Origin: Streptomyces amritsarensis
GTDB lineage: Bacteria; Actinomycetota; Actinomycetes; Streptomycetales; Streptomycetaceae
DNA: 64,000 nucleotides
Reading direction: 5' to 3'
Assembly (NCBI RefSeq): GCF_001953875.1
Contig: NZ_MQUR01000019.1
Span: 1 to 64,000, forward strand
Under the pieces are notes generated by a model. That model ran no database searches. It saw nothing but the letters and a program-made list of their open reading frames with translations, and had not been told where the DNA came from. Position 1 is the stretch's first letter. Each line of letters begins with the position of its first letter. Made by a program: the position numbers and the translations under genes. Below, piece after piece: positions 44,041 through 53,064 of the stretch.

Positions 44041-44808
44041 ATGACTGCGACGACCACCTCCCAAGCGTCCACGTCCACCGGCAACCACACGGCCCTGGTG
44101 CGGCCCGACGGCGGGCCCTGCCGGGTACTCGTCGTCGACGACGAGGCCTCGCTCTCCGAGCTGCTGTCCATGGCGCTGCGCTATGAAGGCTGCGAGGTCC
44201 GCAGCGCCGGCGACGGCGCGGGGGCGTTGCGGGCCGCGCGCGGCTTCCGCCCGGACGTGGTCGTTCTCGACGTCATGCTTCCCGACATGGACGGTCTCAC
44301 CGTCCTCGGGCAGCTGCGCCGGGAGATCCCCCAGGTCCCCGTCCTGTTCCTGACCGCCAAGGACTCCGTGGAGGACCGGATCGCCGGCCTCACCGCGGGC
44401 GGCGACGACTACGTCACCAAGCCCTTCAGCCTGGAGGAGGTCGTGGCCCGGCTGCGCGGCCTGGTGCGGCGTTCGGGCGCGGCACAGGCGGCGCGCGGCG
44501 GCTCGGTCCTGACCGTCGGTGATCTGCGCCTCGACGAGGACAGCCACGAGGTGGTGCGCGGCGGCCGGGACGTCCACCTGACCGCCACCGAGTTCGAGCT
44601 GCTGCGCTACCTGATGCGCAACCCGCGGCGCGTGCTGAGCAAGGCGCAGATCCTGGACCGGGTCTGGTCCTACGACTTCGGCGGCCAGGCCAACGTGGTC
44701 GAGCTCTACATCTCCTACCTGCGGCGCAAGTTGGAGAGCGGCCTCGGGCTGCCGTCGATGATCCACACCCGGCGCGGCGCCGGCTATCTGATCAAGCCGG
44801 CCGAGTAG
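44041..44808 (+). CDS. OmpR/PhoB-family response regulator
   Basis: The 255-residue regulator has a receiver domain (about residues 20-135; acidic pair DDEA near 33, phospho-accepting Asp77 in VVLDVML, Lys in FLTAKDS near 108) and a winged helix DNA-binding domain (about 155-252). It is coupled to the histidine kinase by a one-base overlap (TAGTG). The 102-base upstream gap holds a TTCTCAG and a CTCTCAG direct repeat (43979-44018) that could be an autoregulatory site. The next genes are glycosyltransferases, possible targets. Confidence 0.95.
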   Translation: MTATTTSQASTSTGNHTALVRPDGGPCRVLVVDDEASLSELLSMALRYEGCEVRSAGDGAGALRAARGFRPDVVVLDVMLPDMDGLTVLGQLRREIPQVPVLFLTAKDSVEDRIAGLTAGGDDYVTKPFSLEEVVARLRGLVRRSGAAQAARGGSVLTVGDLRLDEDSHEVVRGGRDVHLTATEFELLRYLMRNPRRVLSKAQILDRVWSYDFGGQANVVELYISYLRRKLESGLGLPSMIHTRRGAGYLIKPAE

Positions 44809-46361
44809 TGGCACGGCGCAGGAGCCGGCGACCGGGCGGGCGCCGGCCCTGGTCGCTGCGGACCCGGCTCGTCGTCTCGGCGGTGGCCCTGATCGCCGTC
44901 GTGGGAGCGGCCATCGGCACCGTCACCACCCTCGCGCTGCGCTCGTACCTGGTCACCCAGCTCGACGAGCAGCTGGACACGTCCATGAGGATGGCCGCCC
45001 GGGCACCCGGCGGGAAGGCGGCCCGGGAGAGCGGTGCGGGCTTCGTCATGGCCCCCGGCAGCCCGCTGGACGCCGTGGGGATCCGGCTGGACCACAACGG
45101 CGCGGTCGTGGGCAGCGCCCGCAACACCCGCGGCGAGGCATGGTCGCCCGACCAGGTGCCGCCGTCCCTCACCGAAGCCCAGAGCACGGCCCTCGCCCGG
45201 GCCGCCGAGGAGGCCGCGCAGGGCTCGTCCGGCCGCGCCGTGGGCGCGGAGCTGCCGGGCCTGGGCACCTACCGGGTGCTCGCCTCACCGGACCGGACCG
45301 TCGTGCTGGCCTTCCCGCTCGGCGAGGTCGACTCCACCGTCCGCACCCTGGTGGGGGTCGAGGTCTGCGTCACCCTGGCCGGGCTGATCGCCGCCTCGCT
45401 CGCCGGGCAGGCCCTGGTCGGGGTAGCCCTGCGCCCGCTGCGCCGGGTCGCCGCCACCGCCACCCGGGTCTCCGAACTCCCCCTCCACAAGGGCGAGCCG
45501 GCGCTCCACGAACGGGTCCCGGACGCCGAGGCCGACCCCCGCACCGAGGTGGGCCAGGTCGGTGCCGCCCTCAACCGCATGCTCGGCCACGTCTCCTCCG
45601 CCCTCACCGCGCGCCAGCAGAGCGAGATGCGGGTACGGCAGTTCGTCGCCGACGCCAGCCACGAGCTGCGTACGCCACTTGCCTCCATCCGCGGCTACGC
45701 CGAACTCACGCGCCGCGGCCGTGAGGAGCCCGGCCCCGACACCCGGCACGCCCTGGGCCGGATCGAGTCCGAGGCCACCCGGATGACCGGCCTGGTCGAG
45801 GACCTGCTCCTGCTGGCCCGGCTCGACGCGGGCCGCCCGCTGTCCACCGCCGACAGCGAAACCGATCTCGCCCCTCTCGTCATCGACGCCGTCAGCGACG
45901 CCCGGGCCGCCGGTCCCGACCACCACTGGCGCCTGAACCTGCCCGAGGAGCCCGCGCCCGTACGCGCCGACGCGGCCCGCATCCAGCAGGTCCTGGTGAA
46001 CCTGCTCGCCAACGCCCGTACCCACACACCGCCCGGCACGACCGTCACCGCCCATGTTTCACGTGAAACATCCGCCGTCCGGCTGCGCATCGAGGACGAC
46101 GGGCCCGGCATCCCACCCGACCTTCTCCCCCGCGTCTTCGAGCGCTTCGCACGCGGGGACGCCTCCCGCTCCCGGGCCGCCGGTTCCACCGGCCTCGGGC
46201 TGGCCATCGTCCAGGCCGTGGTGACGGCCCACGGCGGGAGCGTCGGCGTGCAGAGTGCGCCGGGGCGGACCTGCTTCGAGGTCGTCCTGCCCCTCGTGGG
46301 GGCCGCCGGAGCACCGGTGCCGGACTCACAGACGGGCCACAGGCTCACCACACTGAGGTGA
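44808..46361 (+). CDS. membrane sensor histidine kinase
   Basis: The 517-residue kinase has two transmembrane helices (about 22-44 and 178-200) that bracket an extracytoplasmic sensor of about 130 residues. A HAMP domain follows, then a DHp domain with DASHELRTPLASIRGYAEL (His near residue 285), and the ATPase domain with N-box LLANARTH near 404, G1 EDDGPGIPP near 426 and G2 GSTGLGLAIV near 462. A parS site codes for residues between the N- and G1-boxes. It is the partner of the upstream response regulator. Confidence 0.95.
   Translation: MARRRSRRPGGRRPWSLRTRLVVSAVALIAVVGAAIGTVTTLALRSYLVTQLDEQLDTSMRMAARAPGGKAARESGAGFVMAPGSPLDAVGIRLDHNGAVVGSARNTRGEAWSPDQVPPSLTEAQSTALARAAEEAAQGSSGRAVGAELPGLGTYRVLASPDRTVVLAFPLGEVDSTVRTLVGVEVCVTLAGLIAASLAGQALVGVALRPLRRVAATATRVSELPLHKGEPALHERVPDAEADPRTEVGQVGAALNRMLGHVSSALTARQQSEMRVRQFVADASHELRTPLASIRGYAELTRRGREEPGPDTRHALGRIESEATRMTGLVEDLLLLARLDAGRPLSTADSETDLAPLVIDAVSDARAAGPDHHWRLNLPEEPAPVRADAARIQQVLVNLLANARTHTPPGTTVTAHVSRETSAVRLRIEDDGPGIPPDLLPRVFERFARGDASRSRAAGSTGLGLAIVQAVVTAHGGSVGVQSAPGRTCFEVVLPLVGAAGAPVPDSQTGHRLTTLR
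46056..46069. other. parS site (ParB binding), copy 7
   Basis: Exact GTTTCACGTGAAAC with flanking T and A, inside the ATPase domain of the histidine kinase, read as Val-Ser-Arg-Glu-Thr in the variable strand between the N- and G1-boxes. Confidence 0.95.
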
Positions 46362-46386
46362 CAGGCGGCTCCGCGAGTGTCGGAGC

Positions 46387-47667
46387 ATGCCAACCGACAC
46401 CTCTCCCGGAGCCCTTCCGGCACGGGCGCCCCTCGCGCCCGTGCCCGGCGAGCCCGTCCTCGACGTGGTGATCCCGGTCTTCAACGAGGAGAAGGACCTC
46501 GGGCCGTGCGTGCGCCGCCTGCACGAGCACCTCACCCGGACCTTCCCCTACCCCTTCCGGATCACGGTCGCCGACAACGCGAGCACCGACCGCACCCCCG
46601 AGGTCGCAGCCGGGCTCGCCGCGGCTCTGGACGGCGTCCGCAGCACCCGCCTGGAGGAGAAGGGCCGGGGCAGGGCCCTGCGAACGGTCTGGTCCGGGTC
46701 CGACGCCCCCGTCCTCGCCTACATGGACGTGGACCTCTCCACCGACCTGAACGCGCTGCTGCCGCTGGTCGCCCCCCTGATCTCCGGCCACTCCGACCTC
46801 GCCATCGGCACCCGCCTGGCCCGCTCCTCGCGGGTCGTACGGGGAGCCAAGCGGGAGTTCGTCTCCCGCGCCTACAACCTCCTGCTGCGGTCCTCCCTCG
46901 CCGCCCGGTTCAGCGACGCCCAGTGCGGCTTCAAGGCCATCCGGCGCGAGGTCGCCGAGCGACTGCTGCCGCTGGTGGAGGACACGGGCTGGTTCTTCGA
47001 CACCGAACTGCTCGTGCTCGCCGAACGGGCCGGGCTGCGGATCCACGAAGTGCCCGTGGACTGGGTCGACGACCCCGACTCCACCGTGCACATCGTCAGG
47101 ACCGCCACCGAGGACCTCAAGGGTGTCTGGCGCGTGGGCCGGGCGCTGGCCGTCGGAGCGCTCCCGCTCGACCGGCTCGCCCGCCCCTTCGGCGACGATC
47201 CGCGCGACCGCACCGCGGTTCCCGGGGTGGACGGCGGACTGGCCCGCCAGCTCATCGGATTCTGCACCGTCGGGGTCCTCTCCACCCTGCTCTACCTGGC
47301 GCTGTACTCCGCCCTCCGGAGCGGGTCCGGCCCCCAACTCGCCAACGGCACAGCCCTGCTGCTCTCCGCCGTGGCCAACACGGCGGCCAACCGCCGGCTC
47401 ACCTTCGGCGTCCGCGGCAGGGAGCGCGCCGTACGCCACCAGGCCCAGGGACTGGTGGTCTTCGGTATCGGGCTGGCCCTCACCAGCGGGTCCCTCGCCG
47501 CCCTCGCGGCGGCCACCCCGCATCCCGCGCACGCGACCGAGCTGGCCGTCCTGATCACCGCGAACCTCGCAGCCACCGTGCTGCGCTTCCTGCTCCTGCG
47601 CGCCTGGGTCTTCCCCGAGCGACGCGGCACCCATGCCCGCACATCCACATCCAAGGAGGGCCGATGA
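46387..47667 (+). CDS. GT2 polyprenyl-phosphate glycosyltransferase fused to GtrA
   Basis: The 426-residue protein has a GT2 catalytic domain (about residues 20-265; VVIPVFNEEKDL near 28, nucleotide-binding DNASTDRTP near 63 and DVDLSTDLN near 118, the DxD region). The C-terminal GtrA-type membrane domain (about 280-420) has four helices. The family transfers a sugar from a nucleotide to polyprenyl phosphate and helps flip it. It starts 25 bases after the kinase stop and overlaps the GT39 gene by ATGA, so the lipid-linked sugar made here probably feeds that enzyme. Confidence 0.9.
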   Translation: MPTDTSPGALPARAPLAPVPGEPVLDVVIPVFNEEKDLGPCVRRLHEHLTRTFPYPFRITVADNASTDRTPEVAAGLAAALDGVRSTRLEEKGRGRALRTVWSGSDAPVLAYMDVDLSTDLNALLPLVAPLISGHSDLAIGTRLARSSRVVRGAKREFVSRAYNLLLRSSLAARFSDAQCGFKAIRREVAERLLPLVEDTGWFFDTELLVLAERAGLRIHEVPVDWVDDPDSTVHIVRTATEDLKGVWRVGRALAVGALPLDRLARPFGDDPRDRTAVPGVDGGLARQLIGFCTVGVLSTLLYLALYSALRSGSGPQLANGTALLLSAVANTAANRRLTFGVRGRERAVRHQAQGLVVFGIGLALTSGSLAALAAATPHPAHATELAVLITANLAATVLRFLLLRAWVFPERRGTHARTSTSKEGR

Positions 47668-49877
47668 CCACGGCTGCACTCCCGCTCTTCCCGGCCGCCG
47701 TGGCCGGCTCCGATACCGCCAGGCCCCGCTGGGAACGGCCCGCCCTCGCCGGGCTGCTGATCGCCACCGCCGCCCTGCTCCTGTGGAACTTGGACGCCTC
47801 CGGCTACGCGAACTCCTTCTACTCGGCCGCGGTACAGGCCGGCAGCGAGAGCTGGAAGGCCTTCTTCTTCGGCTCCTCCGACGCGGGCAACTCCATCACC
47901 GTCGACAAGCCCCCGGCCGCCCTGTGGCCGATGATGCTCTCGGTCCGGCTGTTCGGACTGGGCTCCTGGCAGATCCTCGTCCCGCAGGCCCTGATGGGGG
48001 TGGCGACCACCGGCGTGCTGTACGCCGCCGTACGCCGCCAGTTCGGGCCGGGAGCCGCGCTGCTGAGCGGCGCCGCCTTCGCGCTGACACCCGTCGCAGC
48101 GCTGATGTTCCGCTTCAACAACCCCGACGCGCTGCTGACCCTGCTGCTCACCGTCACCGTGTACTGCCTGCTGCGGGCCCTCGAAGGAGCGCACACCCGC
48201 TGGCTGGTCTGGGCCGGGGTCGCGGTCGGCTTCGCCTTCCTGACCAAGACCTTGCAGGCCTTCGTCATCCTTCCGCCGCTCGCCGTGCTGTACGCCGTCT
48301 GCGCGCCCACCGGGCTGCGCCGCAGGCTCGGCCAGCTGCTGCTCGCAGGCGGCGCCATGGTGGTGGCGGGCGGCTGGTGGGTCGCCGTCGTCGAACTGTG
48401 GCCCGCCTCCTCCCGCCCGTACATCGGCGGCTCGCAGAACAACTCCTTCCTGGAGCTGACCCTCGGCTACAACGGCCTCGGCAGGATCAACGGCAATGAG
48501 ACCGGGAGCGTCGGCGGCGGAGCGGGTGGCCCCGGCGGCGCCGGCGGCGGACGGTGGGGAGAGAGCGGGATCGACCGGCTCTTCGCGGGCAACATCGGCG
48601 GGCAGATCTCCTGGCTGCTGCCGGCGGCCCTGGTGCTGCTCGTGGCCGGCCTGGTGATCACCTGGCGGGCCCGCCGTGCCACCGACTCGGTGGACGGCAT
48701 GGCGCGCGCCGCCTTCCTGGCCTGGGGCGGCTCGCTGCTGATCACCGCGGTGGTCTTCAGCTACATGCAGGGCATCTTCCATGAGTACTACACCGTGGCG
48801 CTGGCGCCTTTCGTGGCCGCGCTGGTCGGCATGGGCACCGCCGTGCTGTGGGAGGAACGCGGCAGCACGCCGGCCGCCGTCACCCTCTCCGGCACGCTTG
48901 CCCTGACGGGGATCTGGTCGTACGTCCTGCTCGGCCGTGCCACCGGCTACCTGCCGTGGCTGCGCTGGGCGGTGCTGGTGGGCGGGCTGCTCGCCGCGGT
49001 CGCGCTGCCGTTCGCGGGGCGGGCCGGCCGGCGCATGCTGCGGGCCACCGCGGGGCTCGGAGTGGCGGCGGCCCTGGCCGGGCCGTTCGCGTACTGCATG
49101 ACCACCGTGAGCACCGGCCACACCGGCTCCATCGTGACCGCCGGTCCGGCGGTGGCGGGAGGCCGGGGCGGCCCCGGTGGGATGGCCGGCGGCCCGGGCG
49201 GCTTCGGCGAGATGCGGCCGGGCGGCCAGAACGGCGCCCCGGGCGGCGGCCCGGGCGGCGGCCCGGGCGGCCGAGACAGCGCCGGTACGCGGCCGGGCGG
49301 CGGGCAGCAGTTCGGTGGCGCCCTGCCGCCGGGCGTCCTGCCGCCGGGCCAGGGCCAGGGACAGGGCCAGGGACGGGGCCAGGCCGGCATGCCTGGCGTG
49401 GACGGCCGAGGGGCCGAGGGGCCGGGGGGCTTTCCCGGCGGCATGGCGGGGGGCCCGGGCGGCGCCGGCGGCCTGCTCAACGGCGCCCGGGTCGGAGCCG
49501 AGGCCAAGGCGGCCCTTACGGCCGACGCCGACGCCTACACCTGGGCGGCGGCGGCCATCGGCTCCCAGAACGCCGCGAGTTACCAGCTCGCTTCCGGCGT
49601 GCCCGTCATGCCGATCGGCGGCTTCAACGGCAGCGACCCCTCGCCGACCCTGGCGCAGTTCAAGGAGTACGTGAGGGACGGGAAGATCCACTGGTTCATC
49701 GGGCAGGCCGGCACCACCGCGGGTGGCGGCGAGGACGGCGGACGCCGCGGCGGCGGTGGGCCCGGAGGCCCGGGCGGTGGCACCAGCACGGAGATCGAGA
49801 ACTGGGTCAAGGCCACGTTCAAGGAGTCCGCGGTCGGCGGAGCCACCTTCTACGACCTGACGACCCCGACGGCCTGA
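47664..49877 (+). CDS. GT39-family membrane glycosyltransferase with Gly-rich insert
   Basis: The 737-residue protein has a polytopic GT-C membrane domain (about residues 25-490, some 12 helices, with GYANSFYSAAVQAGSESWKAFFFGSSDAGNSITVDKPPAALW as the catalytic loop region near 45-85). A Gly/Pro/Gln-rich stretch (about 494-605, including QGQGQGQGRGQ) follows, then a soluble C-terminal domain (about 610-737) that ends outside the membrane. GT39 enzymes move a sugar from polyprenyl phosphate to a protein or polymer. The upstream GT2-GtrA protein should supply the donor. The acceptor is unknown. A shorter Gly-rich loop also occurs near residue 280. Confidence 0.9.
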   Translation: MTTAALPLFPAAVAGSDTARPRWERPALAGLLIATAALLLWNLDASGYANSFYSAAVQAGSESWKAFFFGSSDAGNSITVDKPPAALWPMMLSVRLFGLGSWQILVPQALMGVATTGVLYAAVRRQFGPGAALLSGAAFALTPVAALMFRFNNPDALLTLLLTVTVYCLLRALEGAHTRWLVWAGVAVGFAFLTKTLQAFVILPPLAVLYAVCAPTGLRRRLGQLLLAGGAMVVAGGWWVAVVELWPASSRPYIGGSQNNSFLELTLGYNGLGRINGNETGSVGGGAGGPGGAGGGRWGESGIDRLFAGNIGGQISWLLPAALVLLVAGLVITWRARRATDSVDGMARAAFLAWGGSLLITAVVFSYMQGIFHEYYTVALAPFVAALVGMGTAVLWEERGSTPAAVTLSGTLALTGIWSYVLLGRATGYLPWLRWAVLVGGLLAAVALPFAGRAGRRMLRATAGLGVAAALAGPFAYCMTTVSTGHTGSIVTAGPAVAGGRGGPGGMAGGPGGFGEMRPGGQNGAPGGGPGGGPGGRDSAGTRPGGGQQFGGALPPGVLPPGQGQGQGQGRGQAGMPGVDGRGAEGPGGFPGGMAGGPGGAGGLLNGARVGAEAKAALTADADAYTWAAAAIGSQNAASYQLASGVPVMPIGGFNGSDPSPTLAQFKEYVRDGKIHWFIGQAGTTAGGGEDGGRRGGGGPGGPGGGTSTEIENWVKATFKESAVGGATFYDLTTPTA

Positions 49878-49948
49878 CCCCCGCGTCACAGCCTGGCCCC
49901 GCGTAACGTTCCGACCTCGCGCCGCGCCCCGGTCTCGCAGCACCGGAC

Positions 49949-49988
49949 CCGATCGGTCGGACACCCCAGAGGGTCTCCGACCGATCGG
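49949..49988. terminator. terminator / dyad before the TetR gene
   Basis: A perfect 13-bp stem (49949-49961 with 49976-49988), with a 4-bp inner continuation, lies 72 bases after the GT39 stop and 85 before the TetR start. It is most likely the operon terminator, but the TetR operator could lie in the same dyad. Confidence 0.7.
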
Positions 49989-50072
49989 CTCGCAACGCCC
50001 GGCCCACCCCCTAGCATCAAGGGGCGGACCGGGCATTCCGGGCTGGTCCAGCCGTCGCGAGGAGGCGCCTGC

Positions 50073-50732
50073 ATGGTGACCGCGGCCGATCCGGGCGAGA
50101 CCCGGACCAGCGTGTGGCTGGTGGCCAGGCCCGCCCCGCCCGGCAGACGTCGCACCGAGGCACCTTCCGGGCTCGACCGGGACCGGATCACCACCGCCAC
50201 CGTCCGGCTGCTCGACGCCGACGGGCTCGCCCGGTTCTCGATGCGGCGGCTGGCCGCCGGACTCGGCGTCACCGCGATGTCCCTGTACTGGTACGTGGAC
50301 ACCAAGCACGATCTGCTCGAACTGGCCCTGGACCGGGCCTTGGGCGAGTCGGCCCCGCAGCCCGCCCCGCCCGCCCCGCCCGCCCCGCCCACCCGCGCCG
50401 CCCAGCCCGGGGCCGACAGGGCGGGCTGGCCGGGCGGGCTGCGGGAACTGGCCCGGGGCTACCGGCGGATGCTGGCGGACCACCCTTGGGTGGCTCCGCT
50501 CAGCGCGGCCTACCCCAACATCGGCCCGCACGCGCGGGCCTTCGACGCCGCCCTCCAGCGGCTGATGGACGACACCGGCCTGGTGGGCGCCGCCCGGACC
50601 GGCGCGCACCTGGCCGTCCGGCAGTTCCTGAACGGCTGCGGGGGCGCGGTCCGGCGGACTCCCGAGGACGACTTCTGCCTGGCGCTCGACGTCCTGATCG
50701 CGGGCATCGAGGCCAAGGCCGCCGCTGCCTGA
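50073..50732 (+). CDS. TetR-family transcriptional regulator
   Basis: The 219-residue repressor has a helix-turn-helix at about residues 36-82 (GLDRDRITTATVRLLDADGLARFSMRRLAAGLGVTAMSLYWYVDTK). A C-terminal ligand domain of TetR_C type is interrupted by a Pro/Ala-rich stretch (near 95-112, PAPPAPPAPP). It faces the MFS drug exporter gene, which has its own MarR regulator, so its target is not certain. It is separated from that gene by tandem 22-bp repeats. Confidence 0.9.
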   Translation: MVTAADPGETRTSVWLVARPAPPGRRRTEAPSGLDRDRITTATVRLLDADGLARFSMRRLAAGLGVTAMSLYWYVDTKHDLLELALDRALGESAPQPAPPAPPAPPTRAAQPGADRAGWPGGLRELARGYRRMLADHPWVAPLSAAYPNIGPHARAFDAALQRLMDDTGLVGAARTGAHLAVRQFLNGCGGAVRRTPEDDFCLALDVLIAGIEAKAAAA

Positions 50733-50739
50733 CCAGCCG

Positions 50740-50805
50740 AGCGCGGTGCGAACACCGTCCAAGCGCGGTGCGAACACCGTCCAACCACGGTGCGAGCACC
50801 GCCCG
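50740..50805. repeat. three tandem 22-bp units with internal dyad
   Basis: The 22-bp unit at 50740-50761 is repeated exactly at 50762-50783 and with about four changes at 50784-50805. Each unit contains the dyad CGGTG-N4-CACCG (third copy one base different). It begins 8 bases after the TetR stop codon. The spacing puts all dyads on one face of the helix. Confidence 0.8.
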
Positions 50806-50895
50806 AGCGCGGCCTGCGCGCGGGGCGTGAGCGGGCGGCCTGAGCACGAAGCCTGAGCGCGCGGCCTGAGCGCCGTCCCGCGGCCCGCACACGGT

Positions 50896-50929
50896 CTGAG
50901 CGCCGCCCGGACGACCGGGCGGCGCTCAG
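50896..50929. terminator. convergent terminator hairpin
   Basis: A perfect 15-bp stem (50896-50910 with 50915-50929, loop ACGA) lies 13 bases beyond the stop of the leftward MFS gene and serves the convergent TetR transcript as well. Confidence 0.88.
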
Positions 50930-50942
50930 GGGTGCGGGGATC

Positions 50943-52583
50943 TCAGGCCTTGACGGCGGCGTCCGCGATGTCGCCGATCTTGGCGGTCCCGGCGGGCGGG
51001 GCAGCGTCCGATGCCGCCGCGGGGGTGTGCACCGAGGGCTTCGACTTCAGGGCGACCTCCTTGATGAACACCACCAGGACCAGTCCGAGGAGCGCGAACG
51101 GGGCGGCGTAGAGGAAGACGTCGCCGACGCCGTGCCCGTACGCGGACTCGATGACCTCGCGGATGGGCGCGGGCAGCTTGTCGAGGTCGGGGATCCCGCC
51201 GCCGGCGGTGCCGCTGTGGCCCATGGCCGCCGCTTTCGGGCCGAGGGCGGTGAGCCCGTCCTGGACGTAGTGCGTGACCCGGTGGGCCATGACCGCGCCG
51301 AGCGCGGAGACGCCCATGGCGCCGCCGAGGGAGCGGAAGAAGGTGACGACCGAGCTGGCCGCGCCCAGGTCCTCGGGGGCCACCTGGTTCTGGGTGGCGA
51401 GGACCAGGTTCTGCATCATCATGCCGAGACCGAGGCCCGTCACCGCCATGTAGACCGCGATGTGCCAGTACGGGGTGTCGTGGCGCAGGGTGCCGAGCAG
51501 GCCCATTCCGGCCGTCAGCAGCACACCGCCGGAGACGAGCCAGGCCTTCCACCTACCGGTCTTGGTGATCACCTGACCGGAAACGGTGGAGGAGACGAAG
51601 AGGCCGGCGATCATCGGAATCGTGAGGATTCCGGACATCGTGGGGGACTCGCCACGGGCCAACTGGAAGAACTGGCTGAAAAACACGGTGCCCGAGAACA
51701 TCGCGATGCCGACGAACAGCGACGCGGTGGAGGCGAGGGTGATGGTCTTGTTGCGGAACAGCCGCAGCGGGATGATCGGATCGCTCGCGCGGGACTCGAC
51801 GAGGACGAAGAGCAGTCCCAGGACCACCGAGCCGCCCGTCATCGCCCAGGTCTGCCAGGAGATCCACTCGTAGGAGTCGCCGGCCTGGGTGACCCAGATC
51901 AGCAGCAGCGAGACGGCGGCGCTGATCAGGAAGGCGCCCAGCCAGTCGACCTTGACGTCGCGCCGTACGACCGGCAGCCGCAGCGTCTTCTGGAGGACGA
52001 TCAGCGCGATGATCGCGAAGGGCGCGCCGACGTAGAAGCACCAGCGCCAGCCCAGCCAGTCGGTGTCGGTGATCACGCCGCCCAGCAGCGGGCCGCCGAC
52101 GGTGGCCACGGCGAAGACCGCGCCGAGGTAGCCGCTGTACCGGCCGCGCTCGCGGGGGGAGATCATGGCGGCCATCACGATCTGGGCGAGGGCCGAGAGG
52201 CCGCCGACGCCGATGCCCTGGACCACGCGGCAGGCGATGAGCGTGCCGGTGTTCTGGGACATGCCCGCGACCACGGAGCCGAGGACGTAGATCACCAGGG
52301 ATATCTGGACCAGCAGCTTCTTGCTGAAGAGGTCGGACAGCTTGCCCCACAGCGGGGTGGCCGCCGTCATGGACAGCAGCGCGGCGGTGACCACCCAGGT
52401 GTACGAGGACTGGGTGCCGCCGAGGTCGCTGATGATCTGGGGCAGGGCGTTGGAGACGATCGTGGAGGACAGGATCGCCACGAACATGCCGAGCATGAGC
52501 CCGGACAGCGCCTTCATGATCTGGGGATGGGTCATGTCCACGGACGTGGACACGGGGTCGGTGGTCGTCTCCGACGGGGCCAT
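50943..52583 (-). CDS. MFS multidrug exporter, DHA2 (14-helix) family
   Basis: A 546-residue proton-driven drug exporter with 14 predicted helices. The motif A equivalent is GKLSDLFSKK in the loop between helices 2 and 3 (near residue 80), and motif C is AVATVGGPLLGGVITD near 158-173. It lies 13 bases after a MarR-type regulator gene on the same strand, the classic regulator-exporter pair. Substrates cannot be told; a TetR gene faces it from the other side. Confidence 0.93.
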   Translation of the reverse strand: MAPSETTTDPVSTSVDMTHPQIMKALSGLMLGMFVAILSSTIVSNALPQIISDLGGTQSSYTWVVTAALLSMTAATPLWGKLSDLFSKKLLVQISLVIYVLGSVVAGMSQNTGTLIACRVVQGIGVGGLSALAQIVMAAMISPRERGRYSGYLGAVFAVATVGGPLLGGVITDTDWLGWRWCFYVGAPFAIIALIVLQKTLRLPVVRRDVKVDWLGAFLISAAVSLLLIWVTQAGDSYEWISWQTWAMTGGSVVLGLLFVLVESRASDPIIPLRLFRNKTITLASTASLFVGIAMFSGTVFFSQFFQLARGESPTMSGILTIPMIAGLFVSSTVSGQVITKTGRWKAWLVSGGVLLTAGMGLLGTLRHDTPYWHIAVYMAVTGLGLGMMMQNLVLATQNQVAPEDLGAASSVVTFFRSLGGAMGVSALGAVMAHRVTHYVQDGLTALGPKAAAMGHSGTAGGGIPDLDKLPAPIREVIESAYGHGVGDVFLYAAPFALLGLVLVVFIKEVALKSKPSVHTPAAASDAAPPAGTAKIGDIADAAVKA

Positions 52584-52596
52584 GTCTTTCCTTCCT

Positions 52597-53064
52597 CTAG
52601 AAGCTCGATCGGAGTCGGGCCAGCAGGGTGTTCAGTACCTCGATGTCCTGGGCGGACCAGTCGTGGAGGGCTCTCTCCAGCGCGGCCGTGTACCGGGCGC
52701 CGATCTCGGCGAGCAGGGCCCGTCCGGCCGGGGTGAGCCGCAGGATGCGGCAGCGTCCGTCGCCCGGGTCCGGTTCGCGCTCGATCCAACCGCGGGCGGT
52801 GATGTGGGTGACGTGCCGGCTGGTGACCGAGATGTCGACGGCCATGAGGTCGGCCAGCCGGCTCAGCCGCATCTCCCCGTGCCGGTCGAGCACGGTGAGC
52901 ACGGCGGCGGCGCCGGGCGGGCAGTCCGGGGGCAGGTTGCGGGCGAGTTCGCGCTTGACGGCACCGATGCCGGTCAGCCGGCGGGCCAGCTCCTCGTGCG
53001 GAGTGGTCGGCGTTGTCTGTGTCGGCACCGGGCGGCTCCCCATCTTGTTGCTTGAGGCAACCAT
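52597..53064 (-). CDS. MarR-family transcriptional regulator
   Basis: The 155-residue winged-helix repressor has DNA-binding helices and wing at about residues 45-115 (LSRLADLMAVDISVTSRHVTHITARGWIEREPDPGDGR). It probably represses itself and the downstream exporter. The start is uncertain: an ATG at 53064 lies within the first operator-like dyad, and another at 53043 (Met8) lies just after it. Neither has a Shine-Dalgarno sequence, so a leaderless transcript is possible. Confidence 0.9.
   Translation of the reverse strand: MVASSNKMGSRPVPTQTTPTTPHEELARRLTGIGAVKRELARNLPPDCPPGAAAVLTVLDRHGEMRLSRLADLMAVDISVTSRHVTHITARGWIEREPDPGDGRCRILRLTPAGRALLAEIGARYTAALERALHDWSAQDIEVLNTLLARLRSSF

Noticed and set aside
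46377..47667. An alternative plus-strand frame through the GT2-GtrA gene fused to the GT39 frame
   Set aside because: The part before 47664 is an Arg/Pro-rich shadow; the real GT39 protein starts at the ATG that overlaps the GT2-GtrA stop.
47292..50777. A 1,161-codon open frame on the minus strand
   Set aside because: It lies antisense to the GT2-GtrA and GT39 genes, is low-complexity Gly/Gln/Arg-rich, has no domain or start site, and is explained by the GC3 bias of the real genes opposite.
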